A stretch of DNA of 64,000 nt from Afipia birgiae 34632. GTDB taxonomy: Bacteria > Pseudomonadota > Alphaproteobacteria > Rhizobiales > Xanthobacteraceae. Numbering within the stretch: position 1 is the stretch's first letter; the number at the start of each line of letters is the position of its first letter. Positions 52,313 to 61,837 of this stretch are shown piece after piece. The stretch is from NCBI RefSeq assembly GCF_000308295.2, contig NZ_HG326652.1:739420-803419 (forward strand). Reading direction: 5' to 3'. The notes under the pieces are model-generated. The model saw only the letters and a program-made list of their open reading frames with translations, made no database searches and was not told the DNA's origin. Both the position numbers and the translations under genes were made by a program.

Positions 52313-52560
52313 CACGGGCAGCCTATGCGGCGAATCATTCAAGGGCCTTCACCCTCGGTGTAGTGCATTGAATATGTGGACAAAACATCAAATGTGTTAG
52401 AACAGGCACAATGCCGCAACACCGCGGCAAAATCGCGGCTAACGCAGGGTCATCCAGGCGGCAGGCGCGGTATGGGAGCGCCCGGGACTTTCATCGCGCT
52501 TCGGGACTCGTTATCAATCAATCATAAATCGCGGTGTTTGCGAGCGTTCGGAGACTGACA

Positions 52561-53451
52561 ATGGCAACCAAGACGAATTTCAGGGGATCCCTTACCGCCT
52601 TGGTGACGCCGTTCAAAAACGGAGCGCTGGACGAGGCCGGCCTGCGTGACCTGGTGAACTGGCAGATCGAGCAGGGCTCGCACGGCCTTGTCCCGGTGGG
52701 AACCACCGGCGAAAGCCCGACGCTGAGCCACGAAGAGCACAACAAGGTCACCGAGTGGTGTGTCGAGGAGGCGAAGGGCCGCGTCCCGGTCATCGCTGGT
52801 GCCGGCTCGAATTCCACGCGCGAAGCCGTTGCACTCGCGAAGCATGCCGAGAAGGCGGGCGCCGATGCTGTGCTTGTGGTGACGCCCTACTACAACAAGC
52901 CCACGCAGGAAGGGATGTATCATCACTTCAAGGCGGTGAACGATGCCATCGGTATTCCGATCATCATTTACAACATCCCGCCGCGCTCGGTCGTGGATCT
53001 CTCCGTTGAGACCATGACGCGGCTGTTCGAGCTGAAGAACATCGCCGGTGTGAAAGATGCCACCGCCAATCTCGCCCGGGTGTCGCAGCAGCGTCACGCG
53101 ATGGGTCCGGATTTCATCCAGCTCTCGGGCGAGGACATGACCGCGCTCGCCTATATGGCGGCGGGCGGGCACGGCTGCATTTCTGTCGTCGCCAACGTAG
53201 CGCCCAAGCCGTGCGCGGAACTGATGTCTGCCGTGATGAAGGGCGATTATGCGGCCGCGCTCAAGATCCAGGATCGGCTGACGCCGCTGCACGATGCCAT
53301 CTTCAAGGAGCCAGGCCTTGCAGGCGCCAAGCATGGCCTCAAACTGCTGGGCCGCGTGCATGAGGAGGTGCGTCTGCCGCTGGTGACGGTGACGCCGCCG
53401 ACCGGCAAGGTCATTCGCGACGCGATGGTGTACGCCGGGTTGCTCAACTGA
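52561..53451 (+). CDS. dapA: 4-hydroxy-tetrahydrodipicolinate synthase
   Basis: 296 residues, TIM-barrel: [14 protein letters not shown] near residues 45-58 (substrate site), [14 protein letters not shown] near 109-122, and the Schiff-base Lys in GVKDATANL near residue 164. It condenses pyruvate with aspartate semialdehyde in lysine and diaminopimelate synthesis. The ATG at 52561 follows CGGAGACTGACA; the frame is open to 52534. mscL and smpB follow, the typical order in this group. Confidence 0.96.
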   Translation: MATKTNFRGSLTALVTPFKNGALDEAGLRDLVNWQIEQGSHGLVPVGTTGESPTLSHEEHNKVTEWCVEEAKGRVPVIAGAGSNSTREAVALAKHAEKAGADAVLVVTPYYNKPTQEGMYHHFKAVNDAIGIPIIIYNIPPRSVVDLSVETMTRLFELKNIAGVKDATANLARVSQQRHAMGPDFIQLSGEDMTALAYMAAGGHGCISVVANVAPKPCAELMSAVMKGDYAAALKIQDRLTPLHDAIFKEPGLAGAKHGLKLLGRVHEEVRLPLVTVTPPTGKVIRDAMVYAGLLN

Positions 53452-53477
53452 CGACGCAGCAGGAAGGGAAATTGCCG

Positions 53478-53885
53478 ATGCTTGAGGAGTTCAAGAAATT
53501 TGCCCTGAAGGGTAATGTCGTCGATCTTGCGGTCGGCGTCATCATCGGTGCGGCGTTCGGAGGGATCGTCACCTCGATGGTTGGTGACCTCATCATGCCG
53601 ATCATCGGCGCGATCACCGGCGGGCTGGATTTCTCCAACTACTTCACCGGCCTCTCTAAATCGGTCACGGCCACCAACCTCGCGGATGCCAAGAAGCAGG
53701 GCGCTGTGCTGGCATGGGGCAACTTCCTCACACTGACGCTGAATTTCCTCATCGTGGCGTTTGTGTTGTTTATCGTGATCCGTCTGATGAACCGCCTGAA
53801 AGCGAAGGAAGAGGCTGCGCCCGAGAAGCCGACGAAGGACCAGGAGTTGCTGACCGAAATCCGCGATCTTCTGAAGTCGAAGTAA
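53478..53885 (+). CDS. mscL: Large-conductance mechanosensitive channel
   Basis: 135 residues: N-terminal amphipathic [22 protein letters not shown]1 with [18 protein letters not shown], periplasmic loop, TM2 [20 protein letters not shown], and a cytoplasmic helix with an EIRDLLKSK end. MscL opens on osmotic downshock to release solutes. The ATG at 53478 (GGAAGGGAAATTGCCG upstream) is preferred over TTG 53472. It is 26 bp after dapA. Confidence 0.97.
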   Translation: MLEEFKKFALKGNVVDLAVGVIIGAAFGGIVTSMVGDLIMPIIGAITGGLDFSNYFTGLSKSVTATNLADAKKQGAVLAWGNFLTLTLNFLIVAFVLFIVIRLMNRLKAKEEAAPEKPTKDQELLTEIRDLLKSK

Positions 53886-53912
53886 ATCACTATCTATCAC
53901 CAGTCAGACATT

Positions 53913-53953
53913 CTGACGGCGCAAGGTCTTCCAGTACCGTCAGATCGTACTGA
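53913..53953 (+). promoter_or_regulatory. Mutually exclusive hairpins between mscL and smpB
   Basis: TCTGACGG (53913-53920) pairs with CCGTCAGA (53938-53945), while CAGTAC (53933-53938) pairs with GTACTG (53948-53953). The two stems overlap, so only one can form. No T tract follows. They lie 28 bases after the mscL stop and 58 before smpB; a switch or simple terminator remnant is possible. Confidence 0.35.
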
Positions 53954-54010
53954 AGGATTGCGTATTCACGCGAGCCATACTTTTCGCATGTACTCGCACC
54001 GAGGCACCTG

Positions 54011-54484
54011 ATGGCTGAGAAGAAAGAGCCTACGATCAAGGTCATCGCGGAGAACCGCAAGGCGCGGTTCAACTACGCCATCGAGGATACCGTCGAGGCG
54101 GGCATTGTGCTGACCGGCACCGAGGTCAAGTCCTCACGCAGCGGCAAGACCACGATTGCCGAGTCCTACGCGGACTCCAAAGACGGGGAAATCTGGCTCG
54201 TCAACGCCAACATTCCCGAATATCTGCAGGCCAATCGCTTCAATCACGAACCGAAGCGGGATCGTAAACTGCTGCTGCACAAGAAGCAGATCAACAAGCT
54301 GATCGGCGCGATCGAACGCGAGGGAATGACGCTCATTCCGCTCAAGATGTATTTCAACGAGCGCGGCAGGGTGAAGCTTCAACTGGCTCTGGCGAAGGGC
54401 AAGAAGCTGCACGACAAGCGCGATACCGAGAAGAAGCGGGATTGGGCGCGCGAGAAGGGCCGACTCTTGAGGGCGAGAGGTTGA
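54011..54484 (+). CDS. smpB: SsrA-binding protein SmpB
   Basis: 157 residues: [30 protein letters not shown] near the start (the SmpB OB-fold signature), [27 protein letters not shown] near residues 67-93, and the basic C-terminal tail [20 protein letters not shown]. It delivers tmRNA to stalled ribosomes. Its TGA stop is the first base pair of a small palindromic repeat. rnr, which degrades tmRNA-targeted RNA, is also in this window. Confidence 0.97.
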   Translation: MAEKKEPTIKVIAENRKARFNYAIEDTVEAGIVLTGTEVKSSRSGKTTIAESYADSKDGEIWLVNANIPEYLQANRFNHEPKRDRKLLLHKKQINKLIGAIEREGMTLIPLKMYFNERGRVKLQLALAKGKKLHDKRDTEKKRDWAREKGRLLRARG

Positions 54485-54520
54485 CGCCGAAAAGTGCGAA
54501 GCGGTTTTCGGACAACGTCA
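54482..54520. repeat. Short palindromic repeat overlapping the smpB stop
   Basis: CCGAAAA (54487-54493) pairs with TTTTCGG (54505-54511), and TGACG (54482-54486) with CGTCA (54516-54520). The motif CCGAAAAGTGCGAAGCGG belongs to a short dispersed repeat I recognise from Bradyrhizobium/Oligotropha-type genomes. It may also act as the smpB 3' hairpin. Confidence 0.65.
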
Positions 54521-54556
54521 TCCTCTAAAAACCTCCAGAATATAAGAGATAACGCG

Positions 54557-55132
54557 ATGAACCAGCCGAACCTGATGGATGTGGACTGGAGCAAGATCCC
54601 GGCACCGGTCGACGACGGCGCAGCGAAACATCTGATTGGCATGAAGATTCCACCTGTCGCATTGCAAGCGACCGACGGCGCGTCGGTCATGCTGGCGTCG
54701 CTGCCGGGGCGGGTGGTGCTGTTCGCCTATCCGCGCACGGGCGAGCCCGGCAAGATCGGGCTTGTCGATGACTGGGACATGATCCCCGGCGCACGGGGCT
54801 GCACGCCGCAGACCTGTTCCTTTCGCGATCTGTTCAAGGATCTGAAGGACTCCGGCGCGCAGCACGTGTTCGGGATTTCGACGCAGGACAGCGCCTATCA
54901 GCGCGACATGGTCGAGCGGCTGCATGTGCCGTTTCAGGTTCTGTCGGACAGCGAACTCGCTTTGACACGTGCGCTCAAGCTGCCATCCATGGATGTCGCC
55001 GGGCTGACACTGATCAAGCGGCTGGCGCTGATCGTCGATGACGCGGCGATCACGCACGTGTTTTATCCGGTGTTTCCGCCGGACCGGAACGCAGGCGATG
55101 TCCTGGCGTGGCTGCAGGCCAACCCGCGCTAG
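54557..55132 (+). CDS. Peroxiredoxin, Bcp/AhpC-TSA type
   Basis: 191 residues. The thioredoxin-like fold has YPRTGEPGKIG near residues 55-65 and GCTPQTCSFRDLFKDL near residues 76-91, where the first Cys matches the peroxidatic and the second the resolving Cys of atypical 2-Cys peroxiredoxins. It reduces hydroperoxides. Start ATG 54557 (frame open to 54494). The TAG stop overlaps the TAG stop of the convergent uracil-DNA glycosylase gene. Confidence 0.85.
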   Translation: MNQPNLMDVDWSKIPAPVDDGAAKHLIGMKIPPVALQATDGASVMLASLPGRVVLFAYPRTGEPGKIGLVDDWDMIPGARGCTPQTCSFRDLFKDLKDSGAQHVFGISTQDSAYQRDMVERLHVPFQVLSDSELALTRALKLPSMDVAGLTLIKRLALIVDDAAITHVFYPVFPPDRNAGDVLAWLQANPR

Positions 55133-55836
55133 CCGATATATTTCCGCACGCTGGTAAATACCGCCCTGAACATCTCGGGCGTCAAGCGGCGAGTGTTCGT
55201 GTTGTAGCGTGAGCAGTGATAGCTATCGAACAGCCGTACGGCCCCGGCCTGGAATTCCGCGCCATGGGCGAACGGCGCATCCGGTGCGCGGATGCCGAGT
55301 GTCTTCAGTGTTGAATCGTGCGCCACACGGCCCAGCATGACGATTGCGCGCAGGCGCGGCATCTCGTCCAGCGTTGCATTGAAGAATGTGCGGCAGGTCT
55401 TGATTTCAGCGGGCAGGGGTTTGTTCTGCGGTGGCACACAGCGCACGGCATTGGTGATGCGGCAATCGATCAGCATCAGGCCGTCGTCCGGGCGAGCCTC
55501 GTATGAACCTTGCGCAAAGCCGAATTCGACGAGTGTCCCGTAGAGAAGATCACCGGCAAAATCCCCGGTAAAGGGTCGCCCCGTGCGGTTGGCCCCCTGA
55601 AGACCGGGCGCGAGCCCTACGATCACAAGCTGCGCGTCGATCGGTCCAAAGGAGTAGACAGGTGCATTGAACCAATGCGGATGCTGCGCGCGATTAGCAT
55701 CCCGATAGTTCTTCAGGCGGGGGCAGAGAGGGCAATCCGGACCGGGTTCGTTCGACTGCCCTGAAACAGAAGAGGAAGGGCCGGCACCGCTGCGCCGGCT
55801 CTCCTTGGTCTTGTCCTCAATCGTCGAATTCGTCAT
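55129..55836 (-). CDS. Uracil-DNA glycosylase, iron-sulfur family (type 5/UdgB)
   Basis: 235 residues from ATG 55836 (preceded by AAGGGGCG); the frame is open to 56010 but overlaps the neighbouring gene. It carries the [4Fe-4S] cysteines (DCPLCPR near residues 35-41; DCRITNAVRCVPPQNK near residues 133-148), the active-site LVIVGLAPGLQGANRTGRPFTG and a C-terminal DSYHCSRYNTNT. It removes uracil and other deaminated bases from DNA. It overlaps the upstream NYN gene by 20 bp. Confidence 0.9.
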   Translation of the reverse strand: MTNSTIEDKTKESRRSGAGPSSSVSGQSNEPGPDCPLCPRLKNYRDANRAQHPHWFNAPVYSFGPIDAQLVIVGLAPGLQGANRTGRPFTGDFAGDLLYGTLVEFGFAQGSYEARPDDGLMLIDCRITNAVRCVPPQNKPLPAEIKTCRTFFNATLDEMPRLRAIVMLGRVAHDSTLKTLGIRAPDAPFAHGAEFQAGAVRLFDSYHCSRYNTNTRRLTPEMFRAVFTSVRKYIG

Positions 55837-56458
55837 CGCCCCTTGGAGCCATTGAGCTGGTCGTCGTCCGCTGCAGGAATTGCGGCGTGTGCTGACGAGG
55901 TTCGCGCGGTTCACGAGGAGCAGGTCGCTCGCTCGGATCGCGGCCAAGCTTGGATTGTAGCTGGACCAGATCTGTAAAGACATCCGCCTGGCGGCGCAAT
56001 TCGTCGGCAATCATTGGAGGCTGGCTCGAGATGGTAGAAACCACCGTGACGCGGACACCGCGGCGCTGCACGGCCTCGACCAGCGAGCGGAAATCGCCGT
56101 CGCCCGAGAACAGCACCATCTGGTCGATGTTCTCGGCCAGCTCCATGGCGTCGACGGCAAGTTCGATGTCCATGTTGCCTTTTACCTTGCGGCGTCCGGA
56201 CGCGTCGATGAACTCCTTCGTCGCCTTGGTCACGACGGTATAGCCGTTGTAATCGAGCCAATCGATCAACGGACGGATCGATGAGTATTCCTGATCTTCG
56301 ATGATTGCGGTGTAGTAGAAGGCGCGGACCAGAGTGCCACGACTCTGAAATTCAAGCAGCAGCCTTTTATAATCTATGTCGAAACCAAGCGTCTTTGCTG
56401 TTGCGTATAGGTTTGCACCGTCAATAAACAGCGCGATCTTGTTCGTGGCAGAAGGCAT
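55817..56458 (-). CDS. NYN domain protein (LabA/DUF88 family)
   Basis: 213 residues: KIALFIDGANLYATAKTLGF at the start (first metal-binding Asp), DIELAVDAMELAENID near residues 97-112 and VLFSGDGDFRSLVEAVQRRGVRV near 115-137, the acidic PIN-like active site of NYN nucleases. The C-terminal 45 residues are Pro/Arg-rich. Probably a metal-dependent ribonuclease. It overlaps the uracil-DNA glycosylase gene by 20 bp. Confidence 0.9.
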   Translation of the reverse strand: MPSATNKIALFIDGANLYATAKTLGFDIDYKRLLLEFQSRGTLVRAFYYTAIIEDQEYSSIRPLIDWLDYNGYTVVTKATKEFIDASGRRKVKGNMDIELAVDAMELAENIDQMVLFSGDGDFRSLVEAVQRRGVRVTVVSTISSQPPMIADELRRQADVFTDLVQLQSKLGRDPSERPAPREPREPRQHTPQFLQRTTTSSMAPRGDDEFDD

Positions 56459-56802
56459 CAGTTTTTACTCGCATCGTTGTTATCGTATGTATTCTTGGCG
56501 CGTATCCATCACCGCGCATTCCCATTAAATTTCAGTTGTTATTCGCCAGAGGGTTTAGAGAAGATAAAGGTCAGAAATATTGTTTGCGGTGGTGGCGTCG
56601 CACCGCGAAGCATTTCTGATGAAGCAATGAAGCGAATTCTTGTCCATGGGACTAATTGCCCCTCAGCCATGCTTCCGCGGCGGTCATCCGAAACGGGCGT
56701 TTTATGCGCCTTTTCGAAATTGATGCTTGCGGAAAGGCCCGGGTCGCTATACCTAGCGCGCATAGCGACATATTTTCTGACCCAGACCCGGAGCGACAGC
56801 CG
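56459..56802. other. Divergent intergenic region between the NYN gene and rpoZ
   Basis: A 344-base region with no supported gene; small plus-strand frames do not match any family. It probably holds both promoters. TTGCGG (56727-56732) with ATACCT (56749-56754), 16 bp apart, is a possible weak rpoZ promoter, ending about 50 bases before the rpoZ ATG. Confidence 0.4.
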
Positions 56803-57195
56803 ATGGCGCGCGTCACTGTTGAAGATTGTATCGATAAGGTCGACAACCGGTTCGACCTCGTTCTGCTGGCCGCGCACCGTGCGCGGATGATTTCTTCAGG
56901 GTCGCCCCTGACCATCGACCGCGATAATGACAAGAATCCAGTCGTTTCGCTACGCGAAATTGCCGATACGACCATTTCTCCAGAGGATTTGCGCGAGGAA
57001 CTCGTTCATTCCCTGCAGAAATTCGTCGAAGTGGACGAACCGGAACCCGATACGGTGCCGCTGATCGGCTCCGCCGGGGCCTCTGTCGATGCGGATGACA
57101 CCGAGGTCGCCGTTGAGCGCATGACGGAAGAAGAGCTTTTGAAGGGCCTGGAAGGCCTTGCTCCGCCCGAGGAGCAGCCCGAGGAAGACGAGTAA
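56803..57195 (+). CDS. rpoZ: RNA polymerase omega subunit
   Basis: 130 residues, [20 protein letters not shown] followed by [13 protein letters not shown], which is the conserved omega core, with an acidic C-terminal extension of about 60 residues. Omega aids RNA polymerase assembly and forms part of a ppGpp site. ATG 56803 is chosen over upstream frame starts, with GGAGCG upstream. A terminator follows, then the Rsh gene, the usual rpoZ-rsh order. Confidence 0.95.
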   Translation: MARVTVEDCIDKVDNRFDLVLLAAHRARMISSGSPLTIDRDNDKNPVVSLREIADTTISPEDLREELVHSLQKFVEVDEPEPDTVPLIGSAGASVDADDTEVAVERMTEEELLKGLEGLAPPEEQPEEDE

Positions 57196-57244
57196 GGTCG
57201 TCGCTTTCGGAGCGACTTTCCGGCGCTCAGCGCTGGTTTTCCCC

Positions 57245-57280
57245 AAAGGCCCGGGCAGATCGCCCGGGCCTTTGCATTTA
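57245..57280 (+). terminator. Intrinsic terminator after rpoZ
   Basis: AAAGGCCCGGGC (57245-57256) pairs perfectly with GCCCGGGCCTTT (57262-57273) around a 5-base loop, followed by GCATTTATT. The T tract is short but the 12-bp GC-rich stem is strong. A TTGACA at 57281-57286 directly behind it could be the -35 element for rsh. Confidence 0.8.
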
Positions 57281-57379
57281 TTGACATTTTTAGGGTCTTC
57301 CTTGCGATTGTTGGCGAACCGGCGATATTGTGAATGACGGTTCCTTTTTCGGAATCGGCAGTTCGAGGCGAGCAAGCGG

Positions 57380-59659
57380 ATGGCGATCGGGCGGCGAAAC
57401 CAGCCCCAAATGCAGGCGGCGACCGAGGCGGTCGCAGCGGTTTCGTCTGTGCCCCCGGCCGCGCTGGCCAAAAAGCCGGTCCGGGGCAAGATAATGCGCC
57501 AATACGATCTGGTGGACCGGGTTCGGGCCTATAATCCGAACACCGACGAGGATTTGCTCAACCGGGCCTATGTCTACGCCATGATGGCCCATGGGGAGCA
57601 GAAGCGCGCCTCGGGCGATCCGTACTTTTCTCACCCCCTCGAGGTCGCGGCGATCCTCACCAATCTGAAGCTGGACGACGCGACCATCGTCGCGGCGCTG
57701 CTTCACGACACCATCGAGGATACCGAATCGACCCGCGCCGAGATCGACCAGATGTTCGGCCCGGAGATCGGCGCGCTGGTGGAGGGGCTGACCAAGCTCA
57801 AGCGGCTCGAACTGGTGTCGCGCGAAGCCAAGCAGGCCGAAAACCTGCGCAAGCTTTTGCTCGCGATCGCCGACGACGTGCGCGTTCTGCTCGTCAAGCT
57901 CGCCGACCGGCTGCACAACATGCGGACGCTGGAATTCGTGCCTCCAGCCTCGCGTCACCGGATCGCGGAAGAAACTCTCGACATCTATGCGCCGCTCGCC
58001 GGCCGCATGGGTATGCAGGAAATGCGCGAAGAGCTTGAGGATCTGTCATTCAAGGTGATCGATCCGGATGCCCACGCCGTAGTCGTGCAGCGGCTGGACG
58101 CGCTCGAAGCGCGTGATCGCAATCTGATCGGGGAGATCGAAGCCCAGCTCTCCGCCAAGCTCGCCAAGAACGGGGTCAACGCGCAGGTGAGAGGCCGCCG
58201 CAAGCAGCCATTCTCGATCTGGATGAAAATGGAGCGCAAGTCCGTCGGCTTCGAGCAGTTGTCCGACATCTTCGGTTTTCGCATTATCGTCAACAGCATT
58301 GCAGAGGTCTACCGGACCGTTGGCATCGTCCATACGACGTGGCCGGTGGTGCCGGGGCGCTTCAAGGATTACATCTCGACGCCGAAGCAGAACGACTATC
58401 GCTCGATCCACACCACCGTGATCGGTCCGGGCAAGCAGCGTGTCGAACTGCAGATCCGCACCGAGGAGATGGACCGCGTCAACGAATACGGTATCGCCGC
58501 GCATGCGTTCTACAAGGACGGCGTCGGATCGCCGACCGAACGTCTCGAACGCGAATCCAACGCGTTCGCATGGCTGCGGCACACTGTGGAAGTACTTTCG
58601 GAGAGCGCCAATCCGGAGGAATTCCTCGAACACACCAAGATGGAGCTGTTCCACGATCAGGTGTTCTGCTTCACGCCGAAGGGCAAGCTGATTGCGCTGC
58701 CACGCCATGCTAACGTAATCGACTTCGCTTATGCCGTGCATACTGACGTCGGCAACAGCGCCGTCGGCTGCAAGATCAACGGCAAGTTCGCGCCGCTGTC
58801 GTCCGAATTGCAGAACGGCGACGAAGTCGAGGTCTTGACCTCGCAGGCACAATCAGCGCCGCCGACCGCGTGGGAATCCCTTGCTGTCACCGGCAAGGCG
58901 CGGGCGGCCATCCGCCGTGCCACCCGCACGGCCGTTCGCGATCAGTATGCGGGACTTGGGCGTCGCATCGTCGAGCGTTTGTTCATGCGTGCGAAGATTG
59001 TCTATGCCGACGACAAGCTCAAGGGTGCGTTGCCGCGTCTGGCGCGCGCTTCGATCGATGACGTGATGGCGGCGGTTGGTCGCGGCGAGATGAAGGCGTC
59101 AGACGTCGCGCGTGCAATGTACCCCGACTACAAGGAAGAGGCGAGGCTCAGCGGCAAGAAGAGCAGTGCTGCGAATCCGAAACCCGCAAGCGATGCCAAG
59201 GCGTCGAGCGCGATTCCGATCCGCGGTATCAACAGCGATCTGCCGGTGAAGTTCGCGCCGAATGGCGGCGCCGTGCCTGGCGACCGCATTGTCGGTATTG
59301 TCACGCCGGGCGAGGGCATCACGATCTATCCGATCCAGTCGCCGGCGCTGAAGGATTTCGAGGAAGAGCCGGAGCGCTGGCTAGATGTCCGCTGGGACAC
59401 GGACGAAGCCACGCCGCGGCGTTTTCCGGCACGTTTGCTTGTGCATAATGTGAACGAGCCGGGCAGCCTCGCTCAGGTCGCATCGGTGATCGCGGAGCAT
59501 GACGGCAACATTGACAACATCAGCATGAGCCGCCGATCTCCCGATTTCACAGAGCTCACCATCGATCTTGAGGTCTATGACCTGAAGCATTTGAACGGTA
59601 TTATCGCTCAGCTTCGCGCCAAGGCGGTCGTCGCCAGCGTCGATCGCATCAACGGCTAA
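57380..59659 (+). CDS. Bifunctional (p)ppGpp synthetase/hydrolase (Rsh)
   Basis: 759 residues in the full RelA/SpoT layout: HD hydrolase domain with [20 protein letters not shown] and HDTIEDTES near residues 112-120, synthetase domain with [20 protein letters not shown] near 332-351, TGS domain ([15 protein letters not shown]), a helical region and a C-terminal ACT domain. Both hydrolase and synthetase motifs are intact. It is the sole stringent-response enzyme type in most alphaproteobacteria. The first 40 residues before MRQYDLV are variable, so ATG 57494 is an alternative start. Confidence 0.95.
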   Translation: MAIGRRNQPQMQAATEAVAAVSSVPPAALAKKPVRGKIMRQYDLVDRVRAYNPNTDEDLLNRAYVYAMMAHGEQKRASGDPYFSHPLEVAAILTNLKLDDATIVAALLHDTIEDTESTRAEIDQMFGPEIGALVEGLTKLKRLELVSREAKQAENLRKLLLAIADDVRVLLVKLADRLHNMRTLEFVPPASRHRIAEETLDIYAPLAGRMGMQEMREELEDLSFKVIDPDAHAVVVQRLDALEARDRNLIGEIEAQLSAKLAKNGVNAQVRGRRKQPFSIWMKMERKSVGFEQLSDIFGFRIIVNSIAEVYRTVGIVHTTWPVVPGRFKDYISTPKQNDYRSIHTTVIGPGKQRVELQIRTEEMDRVNEYGIAAHAFYKDGVGSPTERLERESNAFAWLRHTVEVLSESANPEEFLEHTKMELFHDQVFCFTPKGKLIALPRHANVIDFAYAVHTDVGNSAVGCKINGKFAPLSSELQNGDEVEVLTSQAQSAPPTAWESLAVTGKARAAIRRATRTAVRDQYAGLGRRIVERLFMRAKIVYADDKLKGALPRLARASIDDVMAAVGRGEMKASDVARAMYPDYKEEARLSGKKSSAANPKPASDAKASSAIPIRGINSDLPVKFAPNGGAVPGDRIVGIVTPGEGITIYPIQSPALKDFEEEPERWLDVRWDTDEATPRRFPARLLVHNVNEPGSLAQVASVIAEHDGNIDNISMSRRSPDFTELTIDLEVYDLKHLNGIIAQLRAKAVVASVDRING

Positions 59660-59682
59660 TCTCATCGTTTTCTGGATTGTCC

Positions 59683-60456
59683 ATGTCAGCCATTCCGTCG
59701 CTGCGTCTCGGGGTCAATGTCGATCACGTTGCAACCTTGCGCAACGCGCGCGGAGGGCGTGCACCGGACCCGGTGCGCGCGGCGCTGCTGGCTATCGAAG
59801 CCGGCGCCGACGGCATTACCGCGCATCTGCGTGAAGATCGCCGTCATATTCGCGACGATGATATGGCGCGGCTGAAAGCTCAAATCTCCAAGCCGCTGAA
59901 TTTTGAAATGGCCGCGACCGCCGAAATGCTGCAAATCGCGCTCGCGACAAAGCCGCATGCGGCCTGTCTCGTGCCGGAGCGGCGTACCGAGGTCACCACG
60001 GAGGGCGGGCTGGACGTCGTCGGACAGCGCGACGCACTCGGCCCTTTCATTGCGCGGCTGAACGACGCTGAAATCCGCGTCTCGCTGTTTATCGCCGCCG
60101 ATCCCGCCCAGATCGAGATGGCGGCCAAACTAAAATCGCCGGTCATCGAAATTCACGTCGGCGCGTGGTGCGATGCCGTGGCTGAGGGACAAAACCAAAA
60201 GGCCGAAGCCGAATGGCAGCGAATTGTCACCGGTGCCAAGCTTGCGCAGTCTGCGGGGCTTGAAGTTCATGCCGGACACGGTCTCGATTACGTGACGGCG
60301 GAAACCATTTCGGCGCTGCCGCAGATTGTCGAACTCAACATCGGACATTTCATGATGGGCGAGGCGATGTTCGTCGGACTGGCCCAGACCATTCGCGATA
60401 TGCGCGCGGCGATGGACCGTGGCCGGAAGTCGCTTCGGGGTCACGTCAGGTCATGA
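59683..60456 (+). CDS. pdxJ: Pyridoxine 5'-phosphate synthase
   Basis: 257 residues: [19 protein letters not shown] near the start, [16 protein letters not shown] near residues 44-59, HVGAWCD and [16 protein letters not shown] near 200-215, all PdxJ hallmarks. It joins 1-deoxyxylulose 5-phosphate and 3-amino-2-oxopropyl phosphate in vitamin B6 synthesis. Start ATG 59683; TTG 59677 lies in frame upstream. Its stop overlaps acpS by 4 bp (ATGA). Confidence 0.96.
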   Translation: MSAIPSLRLGVNVDHVATLRNARGGRAPDPVRAALLAIEAGADGITAHLREDRRHIRDDDMARLKAQISKPLNFEMAATAEMLQIALATKPHAACLVPERRTEVTTEGGLDVVGQRDALGPFIARLNDAEIRVSLFIAADPAQIEMAAKLKSPVIEIHVGAWCDAVAEGQNQKAEAEWQRIVTGAKLAQSAGLEVHAGHGLDYVTAETISALPQIVELNIGHFMMGEAMFVGLAQTIRDMRAAMDRGRKSLRGHVRS

Positions 60457-60872
60457 TTATCGGCATCGGGTCGGATATTATCGACATCACACGGATCGAA
60501 AAGGTGATCGGGCGTCATGGCGACCGGTTTATCGATCGCATTTTCACCGAGGCGGAGCGGGCCAAGGCCGAGCGCCGCTCGAAGATGCCCAAACTGATCT
60601 GGGCGACCTACGCCAAGCGATTCGCTGCCAAGGAAGCCTGCTCGAAGGCCCTCGGCACCGGTATCCGGCGCGGGGTGTGGTGGCGGGACATGGGGGTGGT
60701 CAACATGCCGGGTGGACGCCCGACCATGAAACTGACCGGCGGCGCGCTAGCGCGGCTGGAATCCCTGACCCCGCCGGGCCATGAGGCGCGGATCGACCTC
60801 ACCATTACCGATGACTGGCCGTTGGCTCAGGCCTTCGTCATTATTTCGGCGGTACCTTCCGCCAAGGTCTGA
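60453..60872 (+). CDS. acpS: Holo-[acyl-carrier-protein] synthase
   Basis: 139 residues: [16 protein letters not shown] near residues 4-19 (the Asp ligand) and [20 protein letters not shown] near 50-69 with the Glu ligand. It transfers phosphopantetheine from CoA to acyl carrier protein. It overlaps pdxJ by 4 bp, the common alphaproteobacterial pdxJ-acpS-lepB-rnc-era order. A 179-base gap with no recognised element separates it from lepB. Confidence 0.96.
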   Translation: MIIGIGSDIIDITRIEKVIGRHGDRFIDRIFTEAERAKAERRSKMPKLIWATYAKRFAAKEACSKALGTGIRRGVWWRDMGVVNMPGGRPTMKLTGGALARLESLTPPGHEARIDLTITDDWPLAQAFVIISAVPSAKV

Positions 60873-61051
60873 CAGGCGTAAATGCCGGTTCCGGACTGCC
60901 TGAAAATCTAAAATTCACTGAACTGTCAGACGATTAGCAAGTTTTCATGGACCCGTTGATTGCACCCCCTGCGACAACGGTCTAAAACCCGCGCGGGTGA
61001 TTTGGGCGGCGTCTTCGCCTCTGTTGGGCATAAAGGGTCCCTTTCCGAGGC

Positions 61052-61837
61052 ATGAAAAACCAGGATTCGAAAGAGCAGATGAGTGTGACAACACCGGCCA
61101 AATCCGAAGGCGGCGTCGGCGAGACCGTCCGCGTCGTCATTCACGCGCTCATTATCGCGCTGGTGATCCGCACCTTCCTGTTTCAACCCTTCAACATTCC
61201 CTCCGGATCGATGAAGGCGACGCTGCTGGTCGGCGACTACCTGTTCGTATCGAAATACTCGTACGGCTACAGCCACTATTCGATCCCGCTGTCGCCGCGG
61301 CTGTTCACCGGCCGCATCTTTGGCTCCGATCCCGAGCGCGGCGACATCGTCGTGTTCCGTCTGCCGAAGGACGACACCACCGACTACATCAAGCGCGTCA
61401 TCGGGCTGCCCGGCGACCGCATCCAGATGAAGGAGGGGCTGCTCTACATCAACGACAAGCCGGTGCACCGCGAACGGCTGCCGGATTTCGTCGGCGAAGA
61501 TCCTTGCGGGTCTGACGCGACGGCGCGGGTCAAGCAGTGGAAGGAAACGCTGCCGAACGGCGTGAGCTACAAGTCGCTCGATTGCGTCGATAACGGCTTC
61601 TACGACAACACCAACGTCTACACCGTACCGCCCGGTCATTTCTTCATGATGGGCGACAACCGCGACAACTCCACCGACAGCCGTGTCCTGTCCGCGGTGG
61701 GTTATGTGCCATCCGAAAATCTGATCGGCCGCGCGCAGATGATCTTCTTCTCCATTGCCGAAGGCGAACAGGCCTGGCAGTTCTGGCGCTGGCCGGTCTC
61801 GGTGCGCTGGAACCGCATTTTCTCTATTGTGCGATGA
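61052..61837 (+). CDS. lepB: Signal peptidase I
   Basis: 261 residues with an N-terminal membrane helix (VVIHALIIALVIRTFLFQPF), catalytic Ser in IPSGSMKATLLVGDY near residue 50, catalytic Lys in DYIKRVIGLPGDRI near residue 114, and GHFFMMGDNRDNSTDSR near residues 197-213. It cleaves signal peptides of exported proteins at the outer face of the inner membrane. Its stop overlaps the rnc start by 4 bp. The next in-frame ATG after 61052 is at 61079, an alternative start. Confidence 0.96.
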   Translation: MKNQDSKEQMSVTTPAKSEGGVGETVRVVIHALIIALVIRTFLFQPFNIPSGSMKATLLVGDYLFVSKYSYGYSHYSIPLSPRLFTGRIFGSDPERGDIVVFRLPKDDTTDYIKRVIGLPGDRIQMKEGLLYINDKPVHRERLPDFVGEDPCGSDATARVKQWKETLPNGVSYKSLDCVDNGFYDNTNVYTVPPGHFFMMGDNRDNSTDSRVLSAVGYVPSENLIGRAQMIFFSIAEGEQAWQFWRWPVSVRWNRIFSIVR

